Shown here piece by piece: positions 54,352-62,676 of a stretch of 64,000 nt of DNA. The stretch lies in assembly GCA_964422295.1 (NCBI GenBank), contig CAYRAM010000004.1, forward strand, positions 84,120-148,119. The letters run 5' to 3'. The translations under genes were made by a program, and so were the position numbers. The DNA is from UBA12191 sp964422295. Its GTDB lineage: Bacteria > Planctomycetota > UBA8108 > UBA1146. Numbering within the stretch: position 1 is the first letter of the stretch; each line of letters starts with the position of its first letter. Under the pieces are notes generated by a model that was not told the DNA's origin, ran no database searches, and saw only the letters and a list, made by a program, of their open reading frames with translations.

Positions 54352-55266
54352 TCAATCGATTCTCTGTAAAGTCGCAGTGAAATCGACACTTGCCGCTGGG
54401 AATCCGACAGCATTCTCAAGAATAATGAAGAGATCATCGGGGGTCAAAGTTTCTGTTGAATTCTCGAGCCACTCAAAATTGACGGAAACGTCCCCTGTAG
54501 AGCCGACAAACTGATCTGGATGCGTTTCGTAGGAAATTTCGACCAGTGCTGTAGGGACCGCAAAAACCGGCAAATCACTGGGTAAAATTGAAAATATGGA
54601 ATAGAAGATCACCTCACCAGGATACATCAGGGCATCCATGAACATGGGACCTGTTCCTGAGTTCATCGCTTCCAATTCCGGTGAAAGGGAAAATGAAACC
54701 GGATTTAGTAACGAAGAAGTATGAGCCAGACAAAAATTTACTCCCACTACAGGATCGGGGAATCCGGGGTTCAGCAGGTCTTCTGTCAACTGGGCTGTCA
54801 CCGACAGTGAGCCTGATCCATCCAAGCCTGAATACGTTCCCGAGCTTCCTTCTGCAGTGAACTCAAAGAGGGGTCGAACATGAATCGTCAGTTCAAAAAG
54901 CGCAGGACCAAAAGCATTGCTTGCCTCAATGGTGTGCGAACCCGAGTAGATCTCCTCAACCGGTGATCCGGAGATGACGCCGGTGTCAGGCGCGATCGAC
55001 AAGCCGTCTGGCAAGGCCGGGGTGATGGCGTATGCATCCGGAGTCCCACACTCCACCGTCGGAAAAAATCCGGAAACCCTTCCTCCCGATTGAATAACAA
55101 GCTCTGAATCTGGATAAGCCAGATTGCAAGGCGCTTCCAAAACTGGATCTGCCGGCGGATCTGGGGGTGGAGCAGGGGACTTGGAGCCTTCCCCCGATCC
55201 CCCTCCGCAGCCAAGCAATAGCAACAACACCCAAATTAGTAGGTAACACCTAGCCCAGTCATGCAT
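54352..55266 (-). CDS. Lipoprotein with putative Ig (He_PIG-like) domain
   Basis: 304 residues from ATG 55266. The lipobox is in LLIWVLLLLLGCGGG, followed by a Pro-rich linker. About 45-130 is an Ig-like domain with the putative-Ig signature (DAYAITPALPDGLSIAPDTG, VISGSPVEEIYSG, HTIEASNAFG). The C-terminal 160 residues resemble a cohesin-like beta domain in pattern (VTAQLTEDLLNPG, FCLAHTSSLLNP, LMYPGEVIFYSIFS), but I cannot confirm a family. It lies 6 nt after the DUF1295 gene and may be cotranscribed with the lipid island's minus-strand arm, though it may also be unrelated. Confidence 0.72.
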   Translation of the reverse strand: MHDWARCYLLIWVLLLLLGCGGGSGEGSKSPAPPPDPPADPVLEAPCNLAYPDSELVIQSGGRVSGFFPTVECGTPDAYAITPALPDGLSIAPDTGVISGSPVEEIYSGSHTIEASNAFGPALFELTIHVRPLFEFTAEGSSGTYSGLDGSGSLSVTAQLTEDLLNPGFPDPVVGVNFCLAHTSSLLNPVSFSLSPELEAMNSGTGPMFMDALMYPGEVIFYSIFSILPSDLPVFAVPTALVEISYETHPDQFVGSTGDVSVNFEWLENSTETLTPDDLFIILENAVGFPAASVDFTATLQRID

Positions 55267-55272
55267 GAGGAT

Positions 55273-56088
55273 TCATCTCTTTCGGAAAACCCATTTCGGA
55301 GGCCGCGGACAAAATACACTGACCTCTCTCTGATACTCTCGATATTTGTCTCCACGGGTCCTTAATGCTTGCTTCTCCGTGATCGGAATTCCCGTGAACC
55401 TGAAGAGGAATAACAACATCGCAACAGGACCCAACAGTGTTAAATAGCGCAATTCACCGTGCCACCCGATGATAGCGTAGGCAAACCAATGCAGCCATTC
55501 AAAAAAGTAGTTGGGATGACGCGACCAGCCCCACAGCCCCACCCTGCAAACTTCTCCCGAATTTTCAGGTTTCATGCGGAAGCACTCCAGCTGTCGATCG
55601 GCGATGGTTTCACCCATCATTGCGATCAGCCATATGGCAATTCCCATCACATCCAGAAGTTGTAACTGGGTATCCGATGGGGTGAATGAGGCTACCAGGA
55701 TGGGAGTGGCAAAAATGAGAGCAAACACCGCCTGCATCTGGAAGAAAATCAGGTAGAAACGATCAGCCGCTTCCTTGCCCCGTTCCCGCCGGTAACTTTC
55801 ATAACGGCCATCCTCCCCTTCACGGGCGAGACGTTTCCAAAGGTGAACCGTCAGGCGTAACCCCCAAAGCCCTATCAGTACTCCCAAAATCAGACGCCGT
55901 TGCGGTAAACCTGAGCCAACGATACAGAATCCGATCGCCATCAAAGCGGTCCCAATAGACCATGCCACATCGACAAATCCGGCACGTCCCGATTTCTTTT
56001 GCCACATCCACAAGAGATGCATGATAAATGCGACGATCAACCATCCGTAGAGCATCGCCTGCCAAGGCTCGTCAATTTTCAAAATCAT
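55273..56088 (-). CDS. DUF1295 membrane protein (steroid 5-alpha-reductase-like)
   Basis: 271 residues from ATG 56088, overlapping the upstream DUF2878 gene by 17 nt. Several hydrophobic helices, the N-terminal FVDVAWSIGTALMAIGFCIV, and the C-terminal signature GLWGWSRHPNYFFEWLHWFAYA and TEKQALRTRGDKYREYQREV are those of DUF1295. The fold is that of steroid-5-alpha-reductase/isoprenylcysteine methyltransferase-type membrane enzymes that reduce or modify lipids. In other bacteria it is found with the cyclopropane-fatty-acid/DUF1365 genes encoded just beyond on the other strand. Confidence 0.85.
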   Translation of the reverse strand: MILKIDEPWQAMLYGWLIVAFIMHLLWMWQKKSGRAGFVDVAWSIGTALMAIGFCIVGSGLPQRRLILGVLIGLWGLRLTVHLWKRLAREGEDGRYESYRRERGKEAADRFYLIFFQMQAVFALIFATPILVASFTPSDTQLQLLDVMGIAIWLIAMMGETIADRQLECFRMKPENSGEVCRVGLWGWSRHPNYFFEWLHWFAYAIIGWHGELRYLTLLGPVAMLLFLFRFTGIPITEKQALRTRGDKYREYQREVSVFCPRPPKWVFRKR

Positions 56089-56641
56089 TCCCTTCCCGCT
56101 TGCCCATGAACAGTTGCTTCTCCATGTATTCTCTTACTTCAGTGATCAAGGGATAAAGAATCGCCCAGCAAATTCCGATCTTCACAGCAGTGATCGATGG
56201 ATCCACCTCGCTTTGAAATTGCAATGCCCCCAACTGATGACCGGCATAGTAAGCCAATCCTCCACCGACTCCGCCAAAAGCGATCCCCAGTAATCGCCTG
56301 CCATTGGTCCAGGCCAAACATTGATCTTTTGCAAGAGTTCTCATCAGTAAAGGCCATAAAAGAATCATCCAAATCGGTGGCTTCAATCCGATGGCCCCAA
56401 CGGCACTCTGGGGATAGTCGACCAATTTCAACCAGATCAAGGAGGTTTCAAAGGCGAAGCCGATGAGCAATGCCACCCCGGCAAAACATAATTCGGCCCT
56501 ACCCCCATTCAGTACACCAAAAAGGATGACAGCCAATATGATACCAGTCCCTAAATCTGGCTGACCTTCTGCCGCACCCAGAACTGCACCTAACCAGCCG
56601 CCGTAATAAAGCAGGGCCGAGATCACGATACTTTTCTTCAA
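56072..56641 (-). CDS. DUF2878 membrane protein
   Basis: 189 residues from ATG 56641. The N-terminus is a signal-like helix (ISALLYYGGWLGAVLGAA); further helices include GTGIILAVILFGVLNGG, LCFAGVALLIGFAFETSLIW and WMILLWPLLMRTL. The ETSLIWLKLVDYP and KPPIWMILLWPL blocks are those of the DUF2878 family. Function is unknown, but the family is a regular companion of DUF1295, DUF1365 and CFA-synthase genes. It is divergent from the methyltransferase gene with 205 bp between them. Confidence 0.8.
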   Translation of the reverse strand: MKKSIVISALLYYGGWLGAVLGAAEGQPDLGTGIILAVILFGVLNGGRAELCFAGVALLIGFAFETSLIWLKLVDYPQSAVGAIGLKPPIWMILLWPLLMRTLAKDQCLAWTNGRRLLGIAFGGVGGGLAYYAGHQLGALQFQSEVDPSITAVKIGICWAILYPLITEVREYMEKQLFMGKREGNDFEN

Positions 56642-56846
56642 AACTGTTCTCCTGTTGGGTTCCGATGAAGGGATCAGACTTGATTATGGCGGGCTCCCAC
56701 CTCAATTAAGTAGATGCAAAAATGATTAGGGAGTCATGGGGTCGAATATTTCCCGCCCTGCGGGTCCGGAATTCTGAACTTGCCCCTGTCGTCAAACTTC
56801 GGGAAGATTCTCAAATCTAATCCGTCAGCTTGAGTGAGGAACCCAA

Positions 56847-57875
56847 ATGTCCCTTGGCATCGATTTGGCCGAACGGGGAATTTTCCCCGAATCCGTCATC
56901 CGTTTTGGAGTTCACGGACAAGTCCGTGACAGACTGCAAGAATCGGAGGATCAAGCCGCTGGAAATCACGCGACTGTCTTAAACAGATTCGTTGAATCTC
57001 TTCGGCAATCGCCCATCGCTGAAGTCCCTGAACTGGCGAATGAACAACATTATGAAGTTCCTGCCAACTTCTTTGGATATGTCCTCGGTAAACACCGCAA
57101 GTATTCTTCCTGCTTCTACCAAAACCCTGACGACACCCTCGACCAGGCAGAAGCAACGATGTTGCAATTGACCTGTGAGCGAGCGCAGATCGAAGATGGA
57201 ATGCGGATTTTGGAGCTCGGTTGCGGCTGGGGCTCTCTATCACTTTGGCTCGCTGAACACTTTCCTAACTCGCCGATACTCTCGGTCAGCAATTCCTCTT
57301 CTCAAAAAGCTTGGATCGACGGCCAAGCTACAGAAAGAAACCTCACCAACCTTCAAGTACAAACCTGTGACATGAACGATTTTCAACCGGAGGGCGAATT
57401 TGATCGGGTTGTATCGGTGGAGATGTTTGAGCACATGAAGAATTGGGAGTTGCTACTCTCAAAGCTTGACGAAGTCATGGCTGATGGAGCGAAGCTGTTT
57501 CTACACGTCTTCAGCCATAGAGTCCATGCCTATCATTTCCTCAAAGAGAATGAAGACGAGTGGATGGCGAAGCACTTCTTTTCCGGCGGAATGATGCCGA
57601 GCCACCAGATCTTTGACTGCTTGCAGACTCCCCTATCTCTTGAATCCTCCTGGTTTGTCAACGGCACTCACTACCAGAAGACGTCAGATCACTGGTTGGA
57701 AAACATGAACAAGTATCGCTCAGAAATCATGCCGATTCTTGAGAATACCTACGGGCATCGAGAAGCACGACGCTGGTTCCACCGCTGGAGAATTTTCTTC
57801 ATCGCGTGCTCTGAACTGTTTGGTTACCAAAACGGCGAACAGTGGGGCGTTTCCCACTTCCTTTTGAAAAAGTAG
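56847..57875 (+). CDS. SAM methyltransferase of the CFA-synthase / coclaurine N-methyltransferase type
   Basis: 342 residues from ATG 56847, with GAGGA 6 nt upstream. The SAM site is MRILELGCGWGSLSLWLAEH, followed by ILSVSNSSSQKAWID, CDMNDFQ and VVSVEMFEHMKNWELLL. The preceding HYEVPANFFGYVLGKHRKYS corresponds to the substrate lid of CFA synthases, and FLHVFSHRVHAYHF and the C-terminal RRWFHRWRIFFIACSELFGY match coclaurine-methyltransferase-like bacterial proteins. It is distinct from the canonical CFA synthase encoded 4 kb downstream. It probably methylates an unsaturated lipid chain or amine headgroup; which one is unknown. First gene of the plus-strand arm. Confidence 0.85.
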   Translation: MSLGIDLAERGIFPESVIRFGVHGQVRDRLQESEDQAAGNHATVLNRFVESLRQSPIAEVPELANEQHYEVPANFFGYVLGKHRKYSSCFYQNPDDTLDQAEATMLQLTCERAQIEDGMRILELGCGWGSLSLWLAEHFPNSPILSVSNSSSQKAWIDGQATERNLTNLQVQTCDMNDFQPEGEFDRVVSVEMFEHMKNWELLLSKLDEVMADGAKLFLHVFSHRVHAYHFLKENEDEWMAKHFFSGGMMPSHQIFDCLQTPLSLESSWFVNGTHYQKTSDHWLENMNKYRSEIMPILENTYGHREARRWFHRWRIFFIACSELFGYQNGEQWGVSHFLLKK

Positions 57876-57883
57876 ATCGAACT

Positions 57884-58825
57884 TTGAACCTGAAAACAAA
57901 ATCCCGAAATCTGACGTACCACCTGAAGGCAGCTCTGGACAACTCGACCTTTGAAGCATCAGAGGATAGAGATCCAGGGCACATAGACTGGCTACGCTCG
58001 AGTCCTTTTTGGCTCAGCCACCTGGCGCTCATCTCTCTCTACTGGGTGGGGTTCAGCCCCATCGCCATCGGGTTATGCGTTCTCTTTTACTTTGTCAGAA
58101 TGTTTGGCATCACGGGCTTCTATCATCGTTACTTCTCCCATCGCACTTTCAGAACTTCACGGGTGGTTCAGTTTTTGGGAGCGGTGTTGGGAGCCAGCTC
58201 TGCCCAACGAGGACCAATCTGGTGGGCATCTCATCATCGTCACCATCATCGACACAGCGATGAGCCGGTCGATTCCCATTCACCACGACAAGATGGCTTT
58301 TGGTGGAGTCACGTCTTGTGGTTTCTTGCCGACAAAAACTTCCCTATCAAAAATGAGTTGGTTAAAGATTTGAACCGCTATCCAGAGTTGCGATTTCTTG
58401 ATCGCTATGATTACGTGGTCCCAATCGCTTACTGGGGAGTGTGCTATCTGATCGGAGATGTGTTGGCGACCCACTACCCCGAACTTGGCACCAATGGTTG
58501 GCAGATGCTGGTCTGGGGAGGCTTCGTTTCAACGGTCCTTCTGTGGCACGGCACCTTTACCATCAACTCGCTGGCACATCGTTGGGGTTCAACCCGATAC
58601 AAAACCGGAGATGACAGCCGAAACAATTGGTTCTTGGCAATCCTGACTCTGGGAGAAGGCTGGCACAACAATCACCACCACTACCAGTACACCGCCCGTC
58701 AAGGGTTCTACTGGTGGGAGTTTGATTTCACGTATTACATCCTCTGGCTCGGGTCCTGTGTCGGACTGATTCGCGGTCTTAAAAAGATTCCAGAGGGTGT
58801 ACGTGAATCATCTAGGGTCACATGA
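57884..58825 (+). CDS. Fatty-acyl desaturase (delta-9 type, diiron membrane enzyme)
   Basis: About 313 residues. The start is unresolved: no ATG is available upstream of the domain, and I place it at TTG 57884, 9 nt after the previous stop; GTG 57842 is the other option. Three histidine boxes are complete: HRYFSH, ASHHRHHHRHSD and GWHNNHHHYQYT, with paired hydrophobic helices (LALISLYWVGFSPIAIGLCV, VVPIAYWGVCYLIGDVL). The family introduces a cis double bond into acyl chains using O2. Placed between two methyltransferases that act on unsaturated chains, it probably makes their substrate. Its stop overlaps the next start (ATGA). Confidence 0.88.
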   Translation: MNLKTKSRNLTYHLKAALDNSTFEASEDRDPGHIDWLRSSPFWLSHLALISLYWVGFSPIAIGLCVLFYFVRMFGITGFYHRYFSHRTFRTSRVVQFLGAVLGASSAQRGPIWWASHHRHHHRHSDEPVDSHSPRQDGFWWSHVLWFLADKNFPIKNELVKDLNRYPELRFLDRYDYVVPIAYWGVCYLIGDVLATHYPELGTNGWQMLVWGGFVSTVLLWHGTFTINSLAHRWGSTRYKTGDDSRNNWFLAILTLGEGWHNNHHHYQYTARQGFYWWEFDFTYYILWLGSCVGLIRGLKKIPEGVRESSRVT

Positions 58826-60102
58826 AGATAGCCGTCGTCGGAACAGGAATCTCCGGACTCGTCTGCTCACGCATGCTGTGCCGTGAAAATGACATTCACG
58901 TTTTTGAGGCGAGCAATTACATCGGCGGCCATACCCACACCATCCCCGTTGAAGAAGAGGGCGGCACCCGCAACGTGGATACCGGTTTCATCGTCTTCAA
59001 TGAGAAAACTTACCCCAACCTGATTGAGATCTTTGATCGATTGGGAGTGGCCAGTCGCGAATCAAACATGTCATTCAGCGTGTTCAACCCCGATTCAGAC
59101 TTTGAATACAATGCAACAAGCCTATCAGGCCTCCTGGGGCAACCGACAAATCTGTTACGATACCGTTTCTGGTCGATGATCAGCGGCATCCTGCGCTTTT
59201 ATCGTTCGGCACAAGAATTGAAGAGCACTATCTCGCCGGATACCCGTTTGGGAGATTGGCTCGAAGAACAGGGATATTCGAGATCCTTTGTCGATGACCA
59301 TCTGATTCCGATGGCTGCGGCAGTATGGTCAACCTCCCTCACGGAGATTCGCGATTACCCAGTGCTCTCTCTCATCCGTTTTTTCGACAATCACGGCTTT
59401 CTAAAACTTTCAGGGCGGCCAATTTGGCGAACTGTCAAAGGTGGGTCCTGGTCGTACATCCAACCGATGACTTTGCCCTTCGCCGACAGAATCCATCTGA
59501 ACACTCCGGTAGAATCAATTCGCCGAAAAGACGGCAAGCCGTTACTAAAAACTGCCAAAGGTGAAGAAGTAGCCTTTGATCGAGTCATCCTTGCCTGTCA
59601 CGGTGATCAGGCACTTCGCATGCTGACAGATGCGACGGAGTCTGAACTCGATGTCTTGGGCAACTTCAAGTACACCAAAAATCCCACCACTCTGCATCAT
59701 GACACCCGCCTTCTTCCAAAACGAAAGCGCGCCTGGGCTGCGTGGAATGTCAAAACCGGTGCTCAGCAAAAAGATCTTCTCGTCAGTTACTGGATGAACA
59801 GCTTGCAAGGATTCCAACAAGCACCCAGAGATTACGTCGTCACCCTGAATGATCCTGGCCAGGGCTCAGATTTTGGAATCGATCAAAATAAGGTGATTGA
59901 AGAGATGGTCTATGAACATCCTCTCTTCGATCAACACGCCATATCTGCACAGTCACGCCACGAAGAAATCGATGGTGTTCATGGGATACACTTCTGTGGG
60001 GCTTACTGGGCCAATGGTTTTCATGAGGATGGTGTCGTCAGCGGAATGAGGGTCGCCGAAAAATTCGGTCGCGGACTGAAAGAGTTCAGTCATGGTCGCT
60101 GA
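58822..60102 (+). CDS. FAD-dependent amine-oxidase-type flavoprotein (CFA/DUF1365-associated)
   Basis: 426 residues from ATG 58822, overlapping the desaturase stop by 4 nt. N-terminal dinucleotide motif AVVGTGISGLVCSRML, then VFEASNYIGGHTHTI, NVDTGFIVFNEKTYPNL and the C-terminal FAD segment GIHFCGAYWANGFHEDGVVS. This flavoprotein family regularly precedes DUF1365 and CFA synthase, and relatives are needed to make furan- or otherwise modified fatty acids from methylated chains. It would oxidise or desaturate the modified acyl chain. It overlaps the DUF1365 gene by 11 nt. Confidence 0.92.
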   Translation: MKIAVVGTGISGLVCSRMLCRENDIHVFEASNYIGGHTHTIPVEEEGGTRNVDTGFIVFNEKTYPNLIEIFDRLGVASRESNMSFSVFNPDSDFEYNATSLSGLLGQPTNLLRYRFWSMISGILRFYRSAQELKSTISPDTRLGDWLEEQGYSRSFVDDHLIPMAAAVWSTSLTEIRDYPVLSLIRFFDNHGFLKLSGRPIWRTVKGGSWSYIQPMTLPFADRIHLNTPVESIRRKDGKPLLKTAKGEEVAFDRVILACHGDQALRMLTDATESELDVLGNFKYTKNPTTLHHDTRLLPKRKRAWAAWNVKTGAQQKDLLVSYWMNSLQGFQQAPRDYVVTLNDPGQGSDFGIDQNKVIEEMVYEHPLFDQHAISAQSRHEEIDGVHGIHFCGAYWANGFHEDGVVSGMRVAEKFGRGLKEFSHGR

Positions 60103-61116
60103 GCCCAAGCTGGAGAGCGGTATCTACGTCGGTCATGTTGAACATGACCGGTACACACCTCGGAGAAATCGCTTCCAATACCGGATTCATCACCTGTACC
60201 TGGACCTCGATGAACTTCCTTCTCTGTTTGANNNNNNNNNNNNNNNNNNNNNNNNNNNNNNNNNNNNNNNNNNNNNNNNNNNNNNNNNNNNNNNNNNNNN
60301 NNNNNNNNNNNNNNNNNNNNNNNNNNNNNNNAATACCGGATTCATCACCTGTACCTGGACCTCGATGAACTTCCTTCTCTGTTTGAGCGCCACCCTCTGT
60401 GGTCTTTCGAAAAACGAAATATCGTCAGCTTCCGCAGATCGGACTACATCGGCGATGAATCGATTCCCCTGAAACAAGCGGTCCTCGACCGTGTCGAAGA
60501 AGAACTGGGCTTTCGCCCTGGTGGACCAGTTCGATTGTTGACCCATCCACGTTACTTCGGTTACGTCTTCAATCCGGTTTCCTTCTACTACTGCTTTGAT
60601 CCATCAGGGGATCAACTTGAAGCAGTGGTCTCTGAGATCACCAACACTCCTTGGCTCGAGCGGCACTCTTACGTCACTGACCAAAGAGGAAAGAGCTCGG
60701 CAGACGATTTGACCCACAACCGATTCGATAAGTGCTTCCACGTTTCACCCTTCTTCAAAATGGATCACATCTACGATTGGGGATTTTCTAAACCAGAAGA
60801 TGACCTCAATGTCTGGATGCAAAACTTTACCGGCGGCAAGAAGGTCTTCGAAGCTCGTTTGGTCGGCCGCAGACTCGAATGGAATCGTAAAAACATGAAT
60901 TCGGTGCTTTTGCGAAATCCGTGTGTGACCCTGGCAGGGTGGTTGGCGATCTACTGGCAAGCCGCGAAATTGCGCCTTAAGGGAGTTCCCTACGTCCCCC
61001 ACCCTGATACGGTGCCATCTGATAAGGTGCCATCTGACACTGCGCCTGAAGAACCGAAGGATCAAGAGCAGCTCGATCAAGAGCAGATCGATCAAGAAAA
61101 GGCTGAGTTGAAATGA
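60092..61116 (+). CDS. DUF1365 family protein, interrupted by an assembly gap
   Basis: The reading frame runs from ATG 60092 into a 100-N gap (60232-60331) and resumes in another frame after it. The 55 bp before the gap (60177-60231) are repeated exactly after it (60332-60386). Removing one copy and the N run (155 bp) restores a continuous 289-residue DUF1365 protein: RNRFQYRIHHLYLDLDELPS joins to LFERHPLWSFEKRNIVSFRR, then YFGYVFNPVSFYYCFD and TNTPWLERHSYV follow. So the gene is probably intact in the organism. A low-complexity C-terminal tail (TVPSDKVPSDTAPEEPKD, EQLDQEQIDQEK) is unusual. The family is tied to membrane-lipid modification; activity unknown. The stop overlaps the next ATG by 4 nt. 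Confidence 0.88.
60177..60386. other. 100-N gap flanked by identical 55-bp repeats
   Basis: 60177-60231 and 60332-60386 are identical over exactly 55 bp with 100 N between them. Collapsing them repairs the DUF1365 reading frame, so they are one sequence and the gap is an assembly artefact. Confidence 0.93.
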
Positions 61117-62399
61117 GCACGACTTCATCGACGCAAGAAACCGCTCACCAAGGCCAAGGGCCAGAGCTTCGTACTCCATACCGCGGAATAGCCAGAAATC
61201 TGGTCCTCCGTTCCTTGCGTTCGATCGAATCGGGAATCCTGCAAATTCGCGAGGGTTCCAACGTCATCTCTCTCGGCAAACCCGCAGAAGATGGCCTCGA
61301 GGCAACCATCGACGTTCTTGATCCGCGATTTTATCGAGGAACATTGTTGCGAGGATCGGTGGGTGCTGCAGAAGCCTATGTCGCCGGTTGGTGGAAAACA
61401 GAGGATCTCACCGCTGTCGTCAGAGTGCTCGCCCGTAATCTCGATTCGGTCGATTCGATGGATAGTGGTCTTCAGTGGCTCTCAAAGCCGTTCCTTTGGG
61501 GGTATCACCTCCTGAATTGGAACTCCCTTGAAGGCGCCCGGAAGAACATTTCAGCCCACTACGACCTCTCCAATGACTTCTTTGAGAAAATGCTCGATCC
61601 GACGATGTGCTATTCCTGCGGTATCTTCGAAACGCCTGGTTCAACCTTGCAAGAAGCGAGTATCGAAAAGATGGATCGCTTGTGTCGAAAGCTGTATTTG
61701 AAGCCTGAAGATCACCTTTTGGAGATCGGCACCGGTTGGGGAGGCCTCGCAATTCACGCCGCCAAAAACTACGGCTGCAAAGTGACCACTACCACCATTT
61801 CCCGTGAACAGCACGCCATGGCCCGCAAACGGATCGATGAGGCGGGGCTCCAGAACCAAATCGATTTGAAACTGGAGGACTACAGAAATTTGGCGGGCCA
61901 ATACGACAAAATTGTGAGTGTTGAAATGATCGAAGCGATCGGGAAGAGCCAATTTGGCATCTTCTGGAAGCGTTGCTCAGAATTGCTTCGTCCCGGTGGG
62001 CGCATGGCTCTGCAAAGCATCACCATTCAAGATCACCGTTTTGAGTCTGCTGCTAGGGAGGTCGATTTCATCAAGAGATACATCTTCCCAGGAAGCTGTA
62101 TCCCGTCGGTATCCGCATTACTGGGTGCTGCTGCTCAATCTTCAGATTTGCGCCTGGTCCACCTCGAAGAGATCGGATCCCACTACGTCCGCACCCTCGC
62201 AGAATGGCGCAAAAACGTTCACGATCATTATCAAGAAGTTCTCTCCCTGGGTCTGGACGAGGCATTTTTGCGGCTGTGGGACTATTATCTTTGCTACTGC
62301 GAAGGCGGCTTTGCCGAACGCAGCATCGGCGACGCGCAGTTGATCTTGGAGCGCCCCGGGGCGGTCACGGCTCCGATTCTGGGAGCCATCCAAAGCTAG
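61113..62399 (+). CDS. cfa: Cyclopropane-fatty-acyl-phospholipid synthase
   Basis: 428 residues from ATG 61113 (ATGA overlap with DUF1365). An N-terminal domain (about 25-135) includes GSVGAAEAYVAGWWKTEDLT. The catalytic domain has NISAHYDLSNDFFEKMLDPT, MCYSCGIFE (Cys of the active site), the SAM motif HLLEIGTGWGGLAIHAAKNY, SVEMIEAIGKSQF, RYIFPGSCIPS and YLCYCEGGFAER. It transfers a methylene or methyl group from S-adenosylmethionine to the double bond of phospholipid acyl chains at the membrane. It closes the coupled plus-strand run; the regulator gene begins 277 nt later under its own promoter. Confidence 0.95.
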   Translation: MSTTSSTQETAHQGQGPELRTPYRGIARNLVLRSLRSIESGILQIREGSNVISLGKPAEDGLEATIDVLDPRFYRGTLLRGSVGAAEAYVAGWWKTEDLTAVVRVLARNLDSVDSMDSGLQWLSKPFLWGYHLLNWNSLEGARKNISAHYDLSNDFFEKMLDPTMCYSCGIFETPGSTLQEASIEKMDRLCRKLYLKPEDHLLEIGTGWGGLAIHAAKNYGCKVTTTTISREQHAMARKRIDEAGLQNQIDLKLEDYRNLAGQYDKIVSVEMIEAIGKSQFGIFWKRCSELLRPGGRMALQSITIQDHRFESAAREVDFIKRYIFPGSCIPSVSALLGAAAQSSDLRLVHLEEIGSHYVRTLAEWRKNVHDHYQEVLSLGLDEAFLRLWDYYLCYCEGGFAERSIGDAQLILERPGAVTAPILGAIQS

Positions 62400-62641
62400 T
62401 CGCTTCTTCCCACTCACCTCTTTACTGCTCACCTCGTTCTCATCTCACCGATAGGTTTTCTAATCTCGCAAAGTCTTCAGCATGAAGCCGCACGGGGACA
62501 AAAATCGTCCAAAAGCAGCCCTATTCGTTCACCAATTTTCCAAATCTTAATATTGCCAAATCCGACCCAAGACCCCAAATTGCACCTTAAATAGCCAAAT
62601 AGAGGCTTTTTAGGCACCTCAGGGAAATTTGGGATTCGGGG

Positions 62642-62670
62642 TTGAAATCGTTCAAATCGTTCACTATGCT
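62642..62670 (+). promoter_or_regulatory. Promoter of the regulator gene with 9-bp tandem repeat operator
   Basis: TTGAAA (62642-62647) and TATGCT (62665-62670) are spaced by exactly 17 nt. A perfect tandem repeat AAATCGTTC (62645-62653 and 62654-62662) fills the spacer. The -10 ends 6 nt before the ATG at 62677, so the transcript is probably leaderless or nearly so, and the repeat is well placed as an autoregulatory site. Confidence 0.55.
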
Positions 62671-62676
62671 TAGGGC

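Noticed and set aside
56642..56846. ChrR-sigmaE type promoter in the divergent lipid-island spacer
   Set aside because: No pair resembling the TGATCC / TAAGA boxes with correct spacing was found; no sigma factor gene is in the window.
60092..60472. Treating the DUF1365 gene as a frameshifted pseudogene
   Set aside because: The break coincides exactly with duplicated 55-bp ends around an N gap; collapsing them restores the frame.
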